Positions 9,440 through 20,424 of a stretch of 64,000 nt of DNA are shown here, in pieces. The stretch comes from Dipteronia dyeriana (taxonomy: Eukaryota; Streptophyta; Magnoliopsida; Sapindales; Sapindaceae): positions 98,703,891 to 98,767,890 of the forward strand of contig CM065298.1 of assembly GCA_032871835.1 (NCBI GenBank), given 5' to 3'. Within the stretch, counting starts at the first letter, position 1, and every line of letters starts with the position of its first letter. The notes under the pieces were generated by a model. The model ran no database searches, was not told the DNA's origin, and saw only the letters and a list, made by a program, of their open reading frames with translations. The position numbers were made by a program, and so were the translations under genes.

Positions 9440-11472
9440 GCAAACATACTCATTTATCCTAATCCACCTAGTAGCAACATTGTCATTTCTAGGAGCCTTG
9501 GGTTCATTGGCTTTAAACTTCCTAGGTGTATGCATTTTGGCTCTTCTAAGCATATTCTTTTCAATCATACTTTTAAAACGATACAACTTAATGAATTTAA
9601 AACAGTTCGGCCTTATGTGACCTTCAACACCACAATAATGACAAATGAGAGTAAAATAAAAATTCATGCCATATCCTTGTGCGAGCATGAAAGACTTCCC
9701 TTTCCTTTGAGTTGTTCTTTGGTGTTGAGCCGAATCTCTTCTTTGAAACATCCTTTGTGGTTGAACCACATTAGCTTCTCTTCTTGGTTGTGGGTGAAAA
9801 CTTCTTTGTTGAATTTTAGGGCTCCTTGGAAGTTGAGGTCTTGTATGATGTGTTCTAGCTCTTTGTGGATGAATTTTTGTTTGAGAATTTGTTTGAGCCT
9901 TCATTTGAGCTTGCTTTGAAGATTCACCAACTTCATTAGATCTCATTTGTTGGTGTGAACCTTGAGTCTCTTTGATCTCTTGACTTTTGACAAAGATGGT
10001 CTTCTTCAAGGACGTGGCATCCTTGCCTTCCACATATCCTAGACCCGTTTTATCACTAGGACTCTTCCCACACGATAGCATCTTGTCAAGTCTCTCAGTT
10101 CCGGATGTCATATTGGCTATCAAATCTTTTGCTTCCTTGAGCTCAATCTTCAAGTCTTCTTCACTCTTCTTAATGATCACAAGCTCCAATTTTAAACTCT
10201 CCTCTAACTCTTTTCCACTCCTTACTTTCTCACTCAAGTGAGTAATCTTGAGAGTCAACTCTAGATTCTTCTTTTTCAACTCTTGAACCTCCTTCTTCTT
10301 TTTCAATATAGACTTTTCAAAAAACTTCATGAAGTCTACATAGTCCATTTCCTCATCAATCTCAAATCTAGAGTTAGATGATGTACTCTCATCACTAGAG
10401 TTATCTACTTCTTCCTTGTCACTCACAACTTCCTTACCATTATGAGATGTTGTGAAGGCAATGAAGTTTGCAACTCTATCTTCATCATCCGAAGTTTTTT
10501 CTTCCTCTTCTAAGTCTTCACTATCACTCCAAGTGGCCGTCATCGCCTTCCCCTTTTTCTTTTTCTTTTTCTTTTTCTTCAAATTTACACTTTCTGGAGC
10601 AATGTAACCAAAACCACTGCATTCATAGCATTGAATGCCCTTCTTAGAGTCACTTTCTTGAAACTTTTCAATCTTCTTGAAGAGAGTTTTCTTCTTCACT
10701 TCCTTTCCCTTTGACCCAAAACCTTTTCTCTCAAACTTCATGAATTTCTTGAATCTTCTAACCATGAGGGCCATTTCTTCATCTGAATCCTCTTCCTCTT
10801 CTTCAATCTTAGTGGTCTTCAAGGCAATGCTCTTTTGCTTCTTCGGAGGTGTGGGTGAGGTGTTCCATCTAGACTCATAAGCTAGAAATCTTCTAATGAC
10901 TTCACTTGGCTTCATATTCTTGTACTCACTATTCTCTTCAAGCGCCGTCACCTTTGATTCCAACCTTGACAGAAGTGACCTCATAATTTTTTGATTGACT
11001 CTCCTGTTAGAATTGGGGTCACCAAGTTGATGGCTTTGGTTGACAATATCCATCAACTTCACTTGGAATTCATTGAAGCAATCACGCTCCTCCATCCTAA
11101 TCATCTCAAATTGTATTTGGAGGACTTGGAGCTTTGAGTCCTTGACTACCTCGGTTCCCTCATGTGCTGTTTGAAGAATGTCCCAAGCCTCCTTTGCAAT
11201 CCTAGTATTTTGGACCAACTTGTATTGATTATCGTCCACGGCACATAGGATGGCATGCATAGCCTTGTTGTTCCATTTGGATGCTTCAAACTCTTGAGTG
11301 CTCCAACTAGACTTGGAGGAGTATAACCGTCTTCAATAGACATCCAAGAACGGTCATTTATTTGGCAAAGATAGGCATCCATCTTGCCCTTCCAAGTAGC
11401 GTAATTCACCCCATTGAGTAGAAGGGGTCTTGTGCTTGAGGCTCCCTCATGACTATTTTCGTTTCCACTCAT
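9440..11472 (-). pseudogene. Copia Gag (UBN2-type), one frameshift
   Basis: I start at the ATG at 11472 (MSGNENSHEGASS), which precedes the LLNGVNYATWKGKM motif of plant copia Gag. A one-base deletion near 11320 moves the frame into 8756-11260. There the UBN2-like region continues (AKEAWDIL, LLSRLESKVTALEE). A first zinc knuckle near 10630 is degenerate, keeping its first cysteines (CYEC) but losing the histidine and last cysteine. Acidic, lysine-rich and coiled-coil sequence follows (about 10300-10100). A second, intact CCHC knuckle, CHYCGVEGHIRPNC, lies near 9643. The long coiled-coil extension fits Sirevirus Gag. Confidence 0.85.
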
Positions 11473-11597
11473 TGTGTTTGAGGGTAATGAATGATATGAA
11501 GATGCAAATGAAATGCAACACTCTAAAATGCAACAACCAAAAATGCACAGGGTAAAACACATACAATGCACGGATCACCTAAGTATATCTAGGCACC

Positions 11598-11610
11598 GGC
11601 TCTGATACCA
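11598..11610 (-). promoter_or_regulatory. Copia primer-binding site (initiator tRNA-Met)
   Basis: On the minus strand, tggtatcagagc lies two bases inside the 5' LTR. This is the classical plant copia PBS, matching the 3' end of initiator tRNA-Met. It fixes the orientation of the element. Confidence 0.85.
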
Positions 11611-11612
11611 AT

Positions 11613-13135
11613 TGAAATTCACTAGAAAGTATGTGTTTATTACCTAGAGGGGGGTGGATAGGTTTTAATTCGATAGATTACCAATTTTGCGAATGAATCA
11701 AAATTAACAATTCTACCACATACTACTTAAATGCTCAAATAAATGCCAACAAACATAAAACACAAACAACACGGAAGATATATGTGGAAACCCTCCATAT
11801 GGGAAAAACAACGGGCTATTTAGAGAGCCACCATTGATCCTCAAAATCCACTATTGAGTAAAAGTTTACAACCTAGGTTGATCTCCCGTCTAACCCTCAA
11901 GTTACTAACCCTTTTACTCTACCCAGCGGACCTTAATAGTGATTTTGAATCCCTAGCCTTGTGCACTAACTACTTAGCCACAAGCAACCACAACAATGAA
12001 GAGATAAAGACAACCTAAGTGAATATGCAAGAATATTCAATATGCAAAAATGCTAGGTCAAGACATTCATGCTTATCTAGGATTAATGATGACAATTAAA
12101 AACAAATCCTAGATATCGATGTTCTAAATGCAAAGGTAAGAAGAATTAGCTAGAAGGGTAAAATCGTCCTAAATGCTAGCTATCACAAATTAATGCATCT
12201 CAACCAACAATCAACACACAAGCATGTCATAAAAGCAATTAAACAACCAATCAAGCAATTAATATGCAATAAAGACTAAAAACCTAGGTATACATGTCTT
12301 AGAAATGAAACTATGAAGTTTAGAGCATGTGGGAGTTACCTAGTCAAGAAGAAGATGATGCTTCATGCTTAAATGATCCTAGAATGAAGCTAGATGATCA
12401 TGAGATGATGTTGGGTTGAGTAAAAATAGCTTCTTGGAGCTTCTCTCTCTAAAGAACAATATCTCTCTCAAAAATAGGTTTTGGAAGCTCTCAAAAACGA
12501 GTTGGGAAGAAGAAGGTGTATATATATGAAGCCTAAAGCGAAACTGTATCGTTTTGGGTGAAAGGCAACCAAAACGCGTCAGGACCGCTGTCTGTATCGC
12601 TGTCCAGGCAAGTTTCCAGACCGCGGCACAGAGAGCGGTGCATCGTTTGGACAACGCCGCTCTGTAGGCCGCTGTGCATGCATCGTGCATAGACTGCGGT
12701 TTGGAAAGCATGCATCCTCTGTGAAACTCCATTTGGGAGGCCGCAGTGAAGGCAACATGCACAGACCGCGGTATACACATCGTGTATCCTCTACCAAACA
12801 CCGCTGTGCAGGCCGCGATGAGGGCACTGCACAGAGAGCGGTCTAGACCGCGGTAAAGAGGAAAAATCCTCATTTTGAGGCACAAACACTCAATCAACAC
12901 TCAAATAAAAACAATGCAAACAAAACACACAAAATGGCAAATAAGCATGCAAGGAAGATGAGTGAGTGTGTGCACTAAATCTCTTCATTGAAGTTTAAGC
13001 AAGTGAATTTACCTTTGATGCTTGAGAAGGGACTTGAGCAATGAAGACCTAAAACTACCCTTACAAATTGATCCCAAAATATGGTTGTCAACGAAATAAG
13101 CCAATCAAAAACCGAGGAACTTACAAATCTCTATG
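11613..13135 (-). repeat. 5' LTR of the copia element
   Basis: This is 1523 bp, begins tg and ends ca, and is the partner of 3562-5113. It has a TATA box at 12519-12527 and the GC-rich array at 12571-12855. The palindrome gcggtctagaccgc is intact at 12838-12851. The other palindrome has decayed by transitions (cagactgcggtttg near 12690). Confidence 0.9.
12519..12527 (-). promoter_or_regulatory. TATA box of the copia 5' LTR
   Basis: This tatatatat is aligned with 4487-4495 of the other LTR. It is the expected core promoter for the element's genomic RNA. Confidence 0.6.
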
Positions 13136-13140
13136 TAGAA

Positions 13141-13406
13141 GAGGAGGAATAATCAATAGAAAAGAAATCGAGAGGCAAGAGAGATCGAGAGGTGTAATTT
13201 AATATTTAATATTTAATATTTAATAGTAGATTTGGCTTGGTTGTGCATTCAACTACCTGTGAACGTTTCTCTAATCACCGGAGTTGTACCACGTATACTC
13301 GTGTTGTAACAATATTAATTGCATTCACTTTCTCTTCTCTTTTAACAGGTCATAACCAAATCCAGAATTGTTGACTTTCTTGACCATAAAGAAATTGACG
13401 TCAACA
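13141..13406 (+). repeat. Left LTR of element A, second part
   Basis: This resumes the LTR after the copia insertion and ends at gacgtcaaca. It holds about 100 bp, including a ttaatat repeat (13199-13226), that the right LTR lacks. Confidence 0.8.
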
Positions 13407-13426
13407 ATTGGTGTTAGGCGAAGGGG
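13407..13426 (+). promoter_or_regulatory. Putative primer-binding site of element A
   Basis: The sequence attggtgttaggcgaag directly follows the LTR end. Closely similar sequence (attggtgctagaag) follows both C LTRs, and a variant follows the 5' LTR of B. I did not assign the tRNA. Confidence 0.5.
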
Positions 13427-13450
13427 GTGAACCTTCGATTTGTTTAAATA

Positions 13451-15000
13451 ATGTCTGATGATGGAAGTAAAGACATTTCTAGGGATACCCAAAAATCTCC
13501 ATATAACGATCACATGAGGGGGACCATTCAAGATCCCACAACAACCATTGGGAATCAACCGGTATCCCTGGTTGGCATTCAACGAGTCCCTCCGACCAGT
13601 AAGGATATAGTGCGTCATTTCAGAGATGCATTACAACAGTTATTGGCAGATGCAATAGAGGAAGGAATAAATCCAGTAGCTGCGGGAGAGGCAAATCCGC
13701 CAAACCCACCATCACCCCCTAGGCTTCAATTGGTTATAGTTGGGCCAGAACCAGATACGTTAGTGCCAGTAAGGAGTTCAGATCTTATCAATCCAATTGG
13801 GGGCACATCACATGACCAGGATCCTGAGATACCCATAGAAGAACAACTCCCCCGAAGACGAAGCCATGATCAAACGGGGCAAGGTAGACACAACAAATAC
13901 GACCGGTGAAGGGATTAAGCATCATCATCAGAAGACAGTGACCGTCATAATCGTAAACGTCACCGTGAACCATACGCTTACAAGGATTAGCTCATGAGAC
14001 TCGGAGGCAGGATGCAGAGGAGATGGTGATAGGTATGACAGTTACACGATGAGTCGACCATCGGGGAGAGCCGGTGGGTGATAGAGATATCATAATCAGA
14101 AGCCTGGCCCGAGAAGTCGAGAATATCAGGTGCCAAATGGACGCGCTGATTAGGCGGTATGAATACAATGAGTTATCTGACGACGATTATGACAGGCCTT
14201 TCACTAGAGACATTCTGCAAAAGCCGTTCCCGAAGAGATTCAGGATGCCCCATGTGGAACAATTCCAAAATGATACAGATCCAAAAACGAATGTCAGACG
14301 GTATAAAAGCGTTATGGCCTAGTATGCCCACAACGATCATTTGTTGTGTCTTAACTTTCCACAACTCTTGGGGATACAGGCTCAATATGGTTTGAGAGAT
14401 TGCCTTCGGTAAGTATTAGGTGTTTCAGTGAGTTGAGCAAAAGCTTTTCAAGACAATTCATGGGGAATGTACACAGGAAAAAATTGGTGGGATACCTTTC
14501 TAAACTAAAACAAGGAAAAGATGAGTCGTTAGAAAAGTATCTGGGAAGATTTGGTCAAGCAGTCTCAGAAATCGGTAGTGAAAATGATGAAGCAATAATC
14601 GTTGCATTCATAAACAACCTACAGAACGGGCGGCTGTCTTTTGACTTAAGGAGAGCTCAACTAACTAGATATGTAGACATGATGGATATGGCAGGAGGAT
14701 ATGCATTAGCTAAAGAAAAAGAGTTGGCAACAGGAGGTTGTTACATGCATGGAGGGAGACCCGAACAAAAAGATACCGAGTTGAAGTCATAGAACCATAA
14801 AGGGAAACAGAAAGTAAATAACAAAGAAAGAAGCAAAGATGGGGGAAGCGGATATAATACTGACCAAGCCAAGGAAAAGTTCCAAGGAAAATATACGAAC
14901 TACACCTCGCTTCGAAAAAGACAGGAAGAGATCTTGGCAATACTAGAATAGATGAATCTGGTGAAGGAGCCACATCAGTAGTCATAATTTGTCCGATGTG
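13451..15000 (+). pseudogene. Gag of Tat-like element A (broken)
   Basis: The N-terminal frame 13451-13909 starts MSDDGSKDISRD and contains QLLADAIEEGI, which is shared with the C1 and C2 gag copies. After stops near 13907, the Retrotrans_gag core is split between 14074-14322 (KRFRMPHVEQF) and 14400-14792 (SFSRQFMGNVHRKK, DESLEKYLGRFGQAV, FINNLQNGRLSFDLRRA). The last part, ending near 15000, carries the KFQGKYTNYT and EILAILE motifs shared with the other copies. Gag would form the particle shell. Several in-frame stops and at least two frame changes make it nonfunctional. Confidence 0.8.
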
Positions 15001-15287
15001 ACATGACAAAGTATTACAGATTCCATAAAAAAACCGGTCATGAGACCTCCAAATGTTACCAGCTTAGAGACTATATAGAAATCCTTATCCGAGAAAGACA
15101 TCTGTAAGATATAATCTTGAAGAAAGATGAGAAGACAGAAACTCAGAAAGAAACCAAGCCGGGAAATCATAACTCAGGTCAGAATAAAAAGGCCAGTCTC
15201 AAGACGAGTGGAGCAGTACATACTATCTTTGAAGGACCGTCAACTGAGAGAAGTAACCAAGAGAGGACTTAAGGAATCTGAGAAGCA

Positions 15288-15830
15288 GTGGAAGCAATAC
15301 ATAATTTCAAAGTTAATTCCATCGAGCCTGATCCGAAGAGAATAAAGGAAGGATTGGATCCGATAATATTCACTGAAGCTGACTCACATGGGGTCAACGT
15401 CTGGCCAAATGTCGCTCTCGTCATTAGTGCTCGAATTGGCCATAGAGAAGTCAGGAGGATAATAATAGACAATGGTAGCTCAGCAGACATCCTCAGTGTG
15501 GCTGTTTATGATCTACTAAGATTAGATCGAAAAGACTTGTAACCTTTTCATACCCCGCTCAGAGGATTCAGAGGAGTTGAGGTCAGGTCTCTTAGAACGG
15601 TGGAATTGTCTGTGACGATTGGAGCGGTGCCTTGCTAGAAAACGGTGCTACTCGACTTTGTAGTGGTGGATATGGAGAACTTGCCTTACAATGCCTTACT
15701 AGGTCGACCTTTCCTAAACAAAACAAAGGTACTAACGACAACCTATGCTCTAATGATCAAATTCCCAACAGAATGGGAGGTAGGAACGATCAAGGGTTCG
15801 TAGGAAATGGCCAGAAGAGCTAATCTCTCC
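15288..15830 (+). pseudogene. Aspartic protease of element A (broken)
   Basis: The catalytic motif IIDNGSSADIL has its aspartate codon at 15468. The partner region LLDFVVVDM and LPYNALLGRPFLNKTK follows near 15650-15725 in the frame resumed after stops at 15540 and near 15637. The motif order matches the homologous protease of element B. It would cut the polyprotein but is interrupted. Confidence 0.8.
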
Positions 15831-16027
15831 ATTTACAAGGACAGAGATAACAATGAACACCAAGTGTGTGCTTTGACCCAATCTGATCAAACTAAGCATG
15901 AAGAATCATTAATGTTCGAATTCAACCTAATGGAGGAACTGGAAACATTAGAGAAGCCAACAGAGGAAGTAGTCTTAAAAAAGATAAACCAGCAAAGAAG
16001 GTTAAAATCGGAGTTAATCTAAAATAA
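15807..16027 (+). pseudogene. Linker between protease and RT, element A
   Basis: This open stretch (MARRANLSIYKDRDN) aligns with 37211-37423 of element B (TIRANISAYKDINS). It is an acidic linker, with HEESLMFEF and VVLKK shared between the two elements. I know no separate function for it. Confidence 0.6.
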
Positions 16028-16805
16028 ATGGTCAAATCAACTCTCATCAATTTACTCAGAGAATACAAAGACGTGTTCGCGTGGAGTCATGAAGACATGG
16101 TGGGGATAGATGCACAAGTGATATCACGTCACTTGAAGGTGGATCCGAGCGTAAAACCTATGATACAAAAAAGAATTTCAACCTCGAAAGGAGTCGGGCA
16201 ATCAAACATGAGGTAGAGAAGTTACTCGCTGTAGGATCAATCAGAGAAATCAACTATCCTCAGTGGGTAGCACATGTAGTATTAGTCCATAAGATAAACA
16301 GTCAATGGAGAATGTGTGTGGATTTCACAGATTTAAACAAAGCCTGCCCAAAGGAAAGTTTTCCACTTCCCAGAATAAACCAGTTAGTCGATGCTACATC
16401 AGGTCTTGAACTGCTTAGTTTTACAGATGCTTATTTGGGATACAATCAGATCCGAATGAACAAAGCTAATGAAGATAAAACAACATTCACGATCGATCAG
16501 GGTTTGTACTGTTATACAGTGATGCCTTTTGGGCTAAACAATGCTGGGGCTACATATCAAAGATTGGTCAATAGAATTTTTGCCCGCCAAATAGGAAGAG
16601 TCATGGAAGTTTACATAGATGACATCTTAACTAAAAGTATTTCGGCTGACAACATGCTTCGGACATACTCGAAACATCTGATGTCCTGAGAAGGTATCAG
16701 ATGAAGTTGAATCCTAACATGTGCTTATTTGGGGTTCTTTTTGGAAAATTCCTCGGTTTTCTAGTGCACCAAAGAGGGATCAAAGTAAATCCTGAGAAGA
16801 TTGAA
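16028..16805 (+). pseudogene. Reverse transcriptase of element A (RVT_1)
   Basis: The start region LLREYKDVFAWSHEDM is typical of plant gypsy RT. The core carries WRMCVDFTDLNKACPK, YNQIRMN, YTVMPFGLNNAGATYQRL and the catalytic YIDDIL at 16612-16629, with both aspartates intact. The frame changes near 16195, where EVEKLLAVGSIREINYPQW continues in another frame, and again near 16680, so the protein is broken although its catalytic motif survives. Confidence 0.85.
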
Positions 16806-17580
16806 TCCCTCTAGAAAATGGCTTCTTCGAGAACCTTAAAGGAGGTACGACATTTGACGAGATGCCTAGCTTCCCTTGGCAGGTTCATATCTAAGGCTAC
16901 AAATAAATGTGCTCCATTTTTCAAAATAATCAGAAAAGGGTGGGGACTTGAGTGGAATGCAGAATGTGAGCAGGCATTTCAAAAGATAAAAGAGTACTTA
17001 GGACATGCACCCCGACATTTGACGAGATGCCTAGCTTTCCTTGGCAGGTTCATATCTAAGGCTACAAATAAATGTGCTCCATTTTTCAAAATAATCAGAA
17101 AAGGGTAGGGACTTAAGTGGAATGCAGAATGTGAGCAGGCATTTCAAAAGATAAAAGAGTACTTAGGACATGCACCCCTCCTCTCAAAACCAAAGGAAGG
17201 AGAACTACTTTACTTGTACATGTCACTTACAGAATTAACAGTAAGCTCAGCCCTGGTCCGAACAGAGAATGGAATACAAAAGCCAATATACTATACCAGC
17301 AAGGCTCTTCTTCTAACTGAAACCAGATATTCTTAAGCAAAAAAGATGGCTTTAGCAGTAATTTTGACAATAAGGAAGTTAAGGCCGTATTTTCAGGCAT
17401 ATGCAATCAGGTTTTCACCGATTGCCCGCTTAAGTTAATTCTACAGAAACCTGAGATTTCAAGAAACTTAACCAAATGGGCGATCGAGCTGAGTGAATTC
17501 GATATTAAATATTTTCCCAAGACATCACTCAAAGGCTAAGCAGTGGCAGAATTTAAAGCCTGATCTAAAAGCGAAAAGAA
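16806..17580 (+). pseudogene. RNase H of element A with a 165-bp tandem duplication
   Basis: The RT connection and RNase H region contains RHLTRCLASLGRFISKATNKC, where a 165-bp in-frame unit occurs twice (16848-17012 and 17013-17177). RNase H motifs follow (KPIYYTSKALL, TETRYS, AKKMALAV). Several stops interrupt it, including tag at 17107-17109 in the second copy where the first copy has tgg. Confidence 0.8.
16848..17177 (+). repeat. Two tandem 165-bp copies inside RNase H
   Basis: The unit starts at cgacatttgacgagatgcct. The second copy differs by only a few transitions: c-to-t in agcttccctt, and g-to-a in the tgg and gag codons near 17107-17117. Confidence 0.9.
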
Positions 17581-17800
17581 CGTTGGGCAGGAGCTTCTCA
17601 TGGAAGTGATTTGTTGACGGCTTCTTGAACACTCTTGGCAACGAGGCAAGGATCATGGTATGCACCTTAGAAGAAGATGATGTCAAGTGTGCCATGAGAT
17701 TCGACTTCATGACAATAAATAACCAAGCCGGGTATGAGGCATTGCTGGTAGGACTTAGAGTTTGTATCGTACTCGGAGTAGAAGAAGCCAAGATCCATCA
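17581..17800 (+). pseudogene. Second (archaeal-type) RNase H of element A, truncated
   Basis: Motifs FVDG, MVCTLEEDDVKCAMRFDF and NNQAGYEALLVGLRVCI match the extra RNase H of Tat elements. The glutamate normally in QAEYEAL is glycine here. The domain stops near 17800, where the sequence runs directly into the antisense gene. The third acidic motif and all of integrase are missing, which marks a large internal deletion. Confidence 0.75.
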
Positions 17801-18896
17801 TTTTCTTCTCATAAAAAAGGTAGGACTTGTTTTTTTTTTCCAAAGTACGCACATCCGCCTGAGCAAGGTTAGTCAACTCAGCATTGGTGAAAACGGGTAG
17901 CGTTTTATTCCAGCGAGCGAGGAAGCATATGTGGTGAGGAATCTTCAGTACTTCCCGAGGTTTACTGATTGAAAGCTCGACCTGGTTTCCCCAATTCCCT
18001 TCTACGAAAAACCAATTATTTTTCCAATATTTGTTTGAACTGGGAAAACCCTAGATGAAACCCTTTTTCTTGACATCCAGGGAAGTATCGACTCCCCTGC
18101 TCACCTTCACTCCTTTGGGGATCCAGTTTTCCGGATGGTTGGACAAAAGAAAATAAGTCTCAGTCCTACCAAACTGCCTAAGGGTATAAAATTGTCTTAT
18201 TTCACGAGGGGAAGGCGGCGACAACTTCATCCGGCTCCACATGTGCCATATGCACATCAGAATTCGGTAAATGTTTGAGGCAAGCTGGGTTGTAACAATC
18301 CCCACCTCGGTAAGGAACCAGGCAATGAAAGGTTGAAGGAGAATAGTCACCTCGCAGCTAAACATGGATCCATAAATTGCAACCATACCCGGTGGAGGAT
18401 TCCACGCGCCCCTGTCACCAACAACCCTCGAGATAGAATTATCTAGATCAAACCGAGTGTGATATTTCTCGATCTCCGTGTCCCCGGCCAGGTTCGGATC
18501 GGTATCATACGCAATCGGACGATCAAGAGAAAATGGAATCTGAGAGGCACAATGCTCTTCTTCAACATCATTCTCACTAACCACTTGCCTCTCAATCTGA
18601 ATGTCGCTTGAACAATGTTTGTGAACCGTGCGATTACTTCGATGCTTTCCCATCCTAGATCATAAAGGAACCCTATGATGATCATAAATGGAAGACTTAG
18701 AGCTAGAAGAAGATTCAGGGTTGGGGCTAGAAGGAACACAAGGGTAAAGCCCAGAAACGTCAACATTCAAAAAATAAGGTTGGTCAGAGGGTGACTCCCC
18801 TAATAATTTATAAATGCACGAGACTAAATAAGTATCTCTACACTAAAACGCATCAAAGGCCTTAACAAAAAGACGGTGGTGTGTAATAGGATCCAT
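17800..18896 (-). pseudogene. Antisense gene of element A, exon 1 remnant
   Basis: On the strand opposite pol, a protein begins at the ATG at 18896 (MDPITHHRLFVKAFDAF). A serine-rich stretch near 18700 and MGKHRSNR at 18653 follow. The large domain then carries EIEKYHTRFDLD, GAWNPPPGMVAIYGSM, EIRQFYTLRQFGRTETYFLL, WIPKG and NKYWKNNWFF, ending near EKKMMD (about 17805). It aligns along its whole length with the plus-strand gene of element B, in the same relative place between pol and the 3' LTR. It resembles the 'putative gypsy type transposon' domain of plant proteins (PF04195, from memory). In-frame stops and the deletion make it nonfunctional. Confidence 0.7.
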
Positions 18897-19450
18897 GGAA
18901 ACTGACTTTAAAAGTTGAAGTAGAGAAACTGGAAAAAGCTTCAATGTAGAACCAAGACGAATTTGTGCATAAGAAGAGAGAAGAAAGCCTGGGTCTTTTG
19001 CCTCTTTCGGTAAAAATGAATGATGAGGAAGCTCCTGTCATTTTTAGTAAGCCACTTATTGATTAAAGCACGAAACCCTAGGTTTGGAAAGGCAGAAAGA
19101 TTGAAAAAAGGTGGGACGTTTGGTGGCGTAAGCGGTATATCAGATAATCAGCGGGTCGTATCTCATATATGCCAACAGGTATACCAAACGATAGAAGGAC
19201 AAACGTCGAGAATAAAACAAATCAAGTCGTTAGAATTTTAGAACGTCACAGTCATAGGGATTTCGGGTGAAGAGATAAATTGCACGTACATGATTGCCAT
19301 TAAGACATATCATTAATACTGCGAACTGATTTAAGGATTATTATTCCTACTTTAATAAAGCATTAATGGAAGACAAGACAAAAAGTAGTCGAGATTTCAA
19401 GCAATTAAAATACTTCCGCCAAAATAAATTCTACTCGGCATAAGCGTTTT
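18897..19450. other. Spacer between the antisense gene and the 3' LTR of element A
   Basis: I recognise no coding sequence. If the antisense gene has its own promoter, it should lie here. The short open frame 19020-19241 has no recognisable content. Confidence 0.4.
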
Positions 19451-19460
19451 AAGGGGGCAT
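19451..19460 (+). promoter_or_regulatory. Polypurine tract of element A
   Basis: The sequence aagggggcat abuts the right LTR. The equivalent in element B is taagggggtat on the minus strand (29650-29660). Confidence 0.7.
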
Positions 19461-20240
19461 TGTTATATGTATATTTCATTAAATGTATACGTCACTGGCA
19501 GATAAGACAGCCCAATAAGAAGATTGTCAGATAAGCATCCAAGCAGGTATCAGAAACACCATCGAAGGTATCACCGAAACATAGAAAATCCGAGTAAGGC
19601 CGAATACGAATACTCGTCACATTTAGCTTTACTCGGGACAACATGAGAAGCCAGAATGAAGAAGTCAAATACGTGATCCACCAGAAAATAAGCTCAAGAA
19701 GGAATCTAGAATCATACTTCAATACGAAAACATCCTAATTTCCATCCCCCATATCAAATGAGGAAAGACTTTAAAGAGTTTTCGGAAGGGTAAAACGCTA
19801 GATAGGAAACGAGTCCATATCAAGCAACAATTACTCTTCTAGAAGACTGCACACGGATTAGGAAATAAGTCTTAAATGGATTGTGTAACTAGAATCCCAT
19901 AAAGATTCATATTCGATCTGTAAGATCTCAGAAACGTGAAAGAAGACAAATATGACTCCAACAAGCAACCAGTTTTAGTAAAACATGATCACCGCTCCTA
20001 GTGTAACAAAGATTAGGGTTCTATGTACATATAAATAGACTCATAATCTCTCTGTACAAGAGGAGGAACAATCAATAAAAAATAAATCGCTAAAAAAAAT
20101 AGGCAAAAAAGATCGAGATGTGTCACATATACTCGTGTCGTAACAATATTAATTGCATTCTCTTTCTCTTCTCTTTTAACATGTCATAACCAAATCCAGT
20201 ATTGTTGACTTTCTTGACCATCAAGAAATTGACGTCAACA
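19461..20240 (+). repeat. Right LTR of element A
   Basis: It starts tgttatatgtatatttcatt, ends gacgtcaaca and is followed by the TSD ttatt. It preserves the uninterrupted version of the site where the copia element entered the left LTR. Confidence 0.85.
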
Positions 20241-20424
20241 TTATTTAGTTGAAGAATAAAACCATATAAAAATAATTTATTGAAGAAACTAAAAAAATAA
20301 TAACGAAAATATAAAATATTTATCACATTATTTTGAATCCAATTCGGGATCATTCCAAACATAAAATCAGACTATTTTAGTCATATCACATGTTACACGA
20401 AACCATTGACAATGTTATATTTAA

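Larger units (their letters stand above)
3562..13135 (-). mobile_element. Sirevirus-like Ty1/copia retrotransposon, full length but dead
   Basis: LTRs of about 1.55 kb (3562-5113 and 11613-13135) begin tg and end ca. The insertion is flanked by a 5-bp TSD: aatat at 3557-3561 and aatct at 13136-13140, one mismatch. The uninterrupted LTR at 20041 shows the empty target sequence. Reading on the minus strand, the order is LTR, primer site complementary to initiator tRNA-Met, gag, protease, integrase, RT, RNase H, a noncoding stretch, polypurine tracts, LTR. Integrase before RT is the copia order. Long LTRs, an extended coiled-coil gag and repeated polypurine tracts point to Sirevirus (Maximus/SIRE). 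At least five disabling changes are visible. Confidence 0.9.
3005..20240 (+). mobile_element. Tat-like Ty3/gypsy retrotransposon A, interrupted
   Basis: The 5-bp TSD ttatt lies at 3000-3004 and 20241-20245. The left LTR is 3005-3561 plus 13141-13406, and the right LTR is 19461-20240. The copia element at 3562-13135 sits inside the left LTR, so A itself was about 7.7 kb. In order on the plus strand it holds gag, protease, reverse transcriptase, RNase H and a second archaeal-type RNase H, followed by an antisense gene on the minus strand. The tandem RNase H domains and the antisense gene between pol and the 3' LTR suggest the Tat lineage (Grande/Retand/Ogre relatives). Integrase is missing. All frames carry stops or shifts, so the element is dead. 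Confidence 0.85.

Noticed and set aside
11598..11610. tRNA gene
   Set aside because: Only the short 3'-end complement of initiator tRNA-Met is present, as expected for a primer-binding site.
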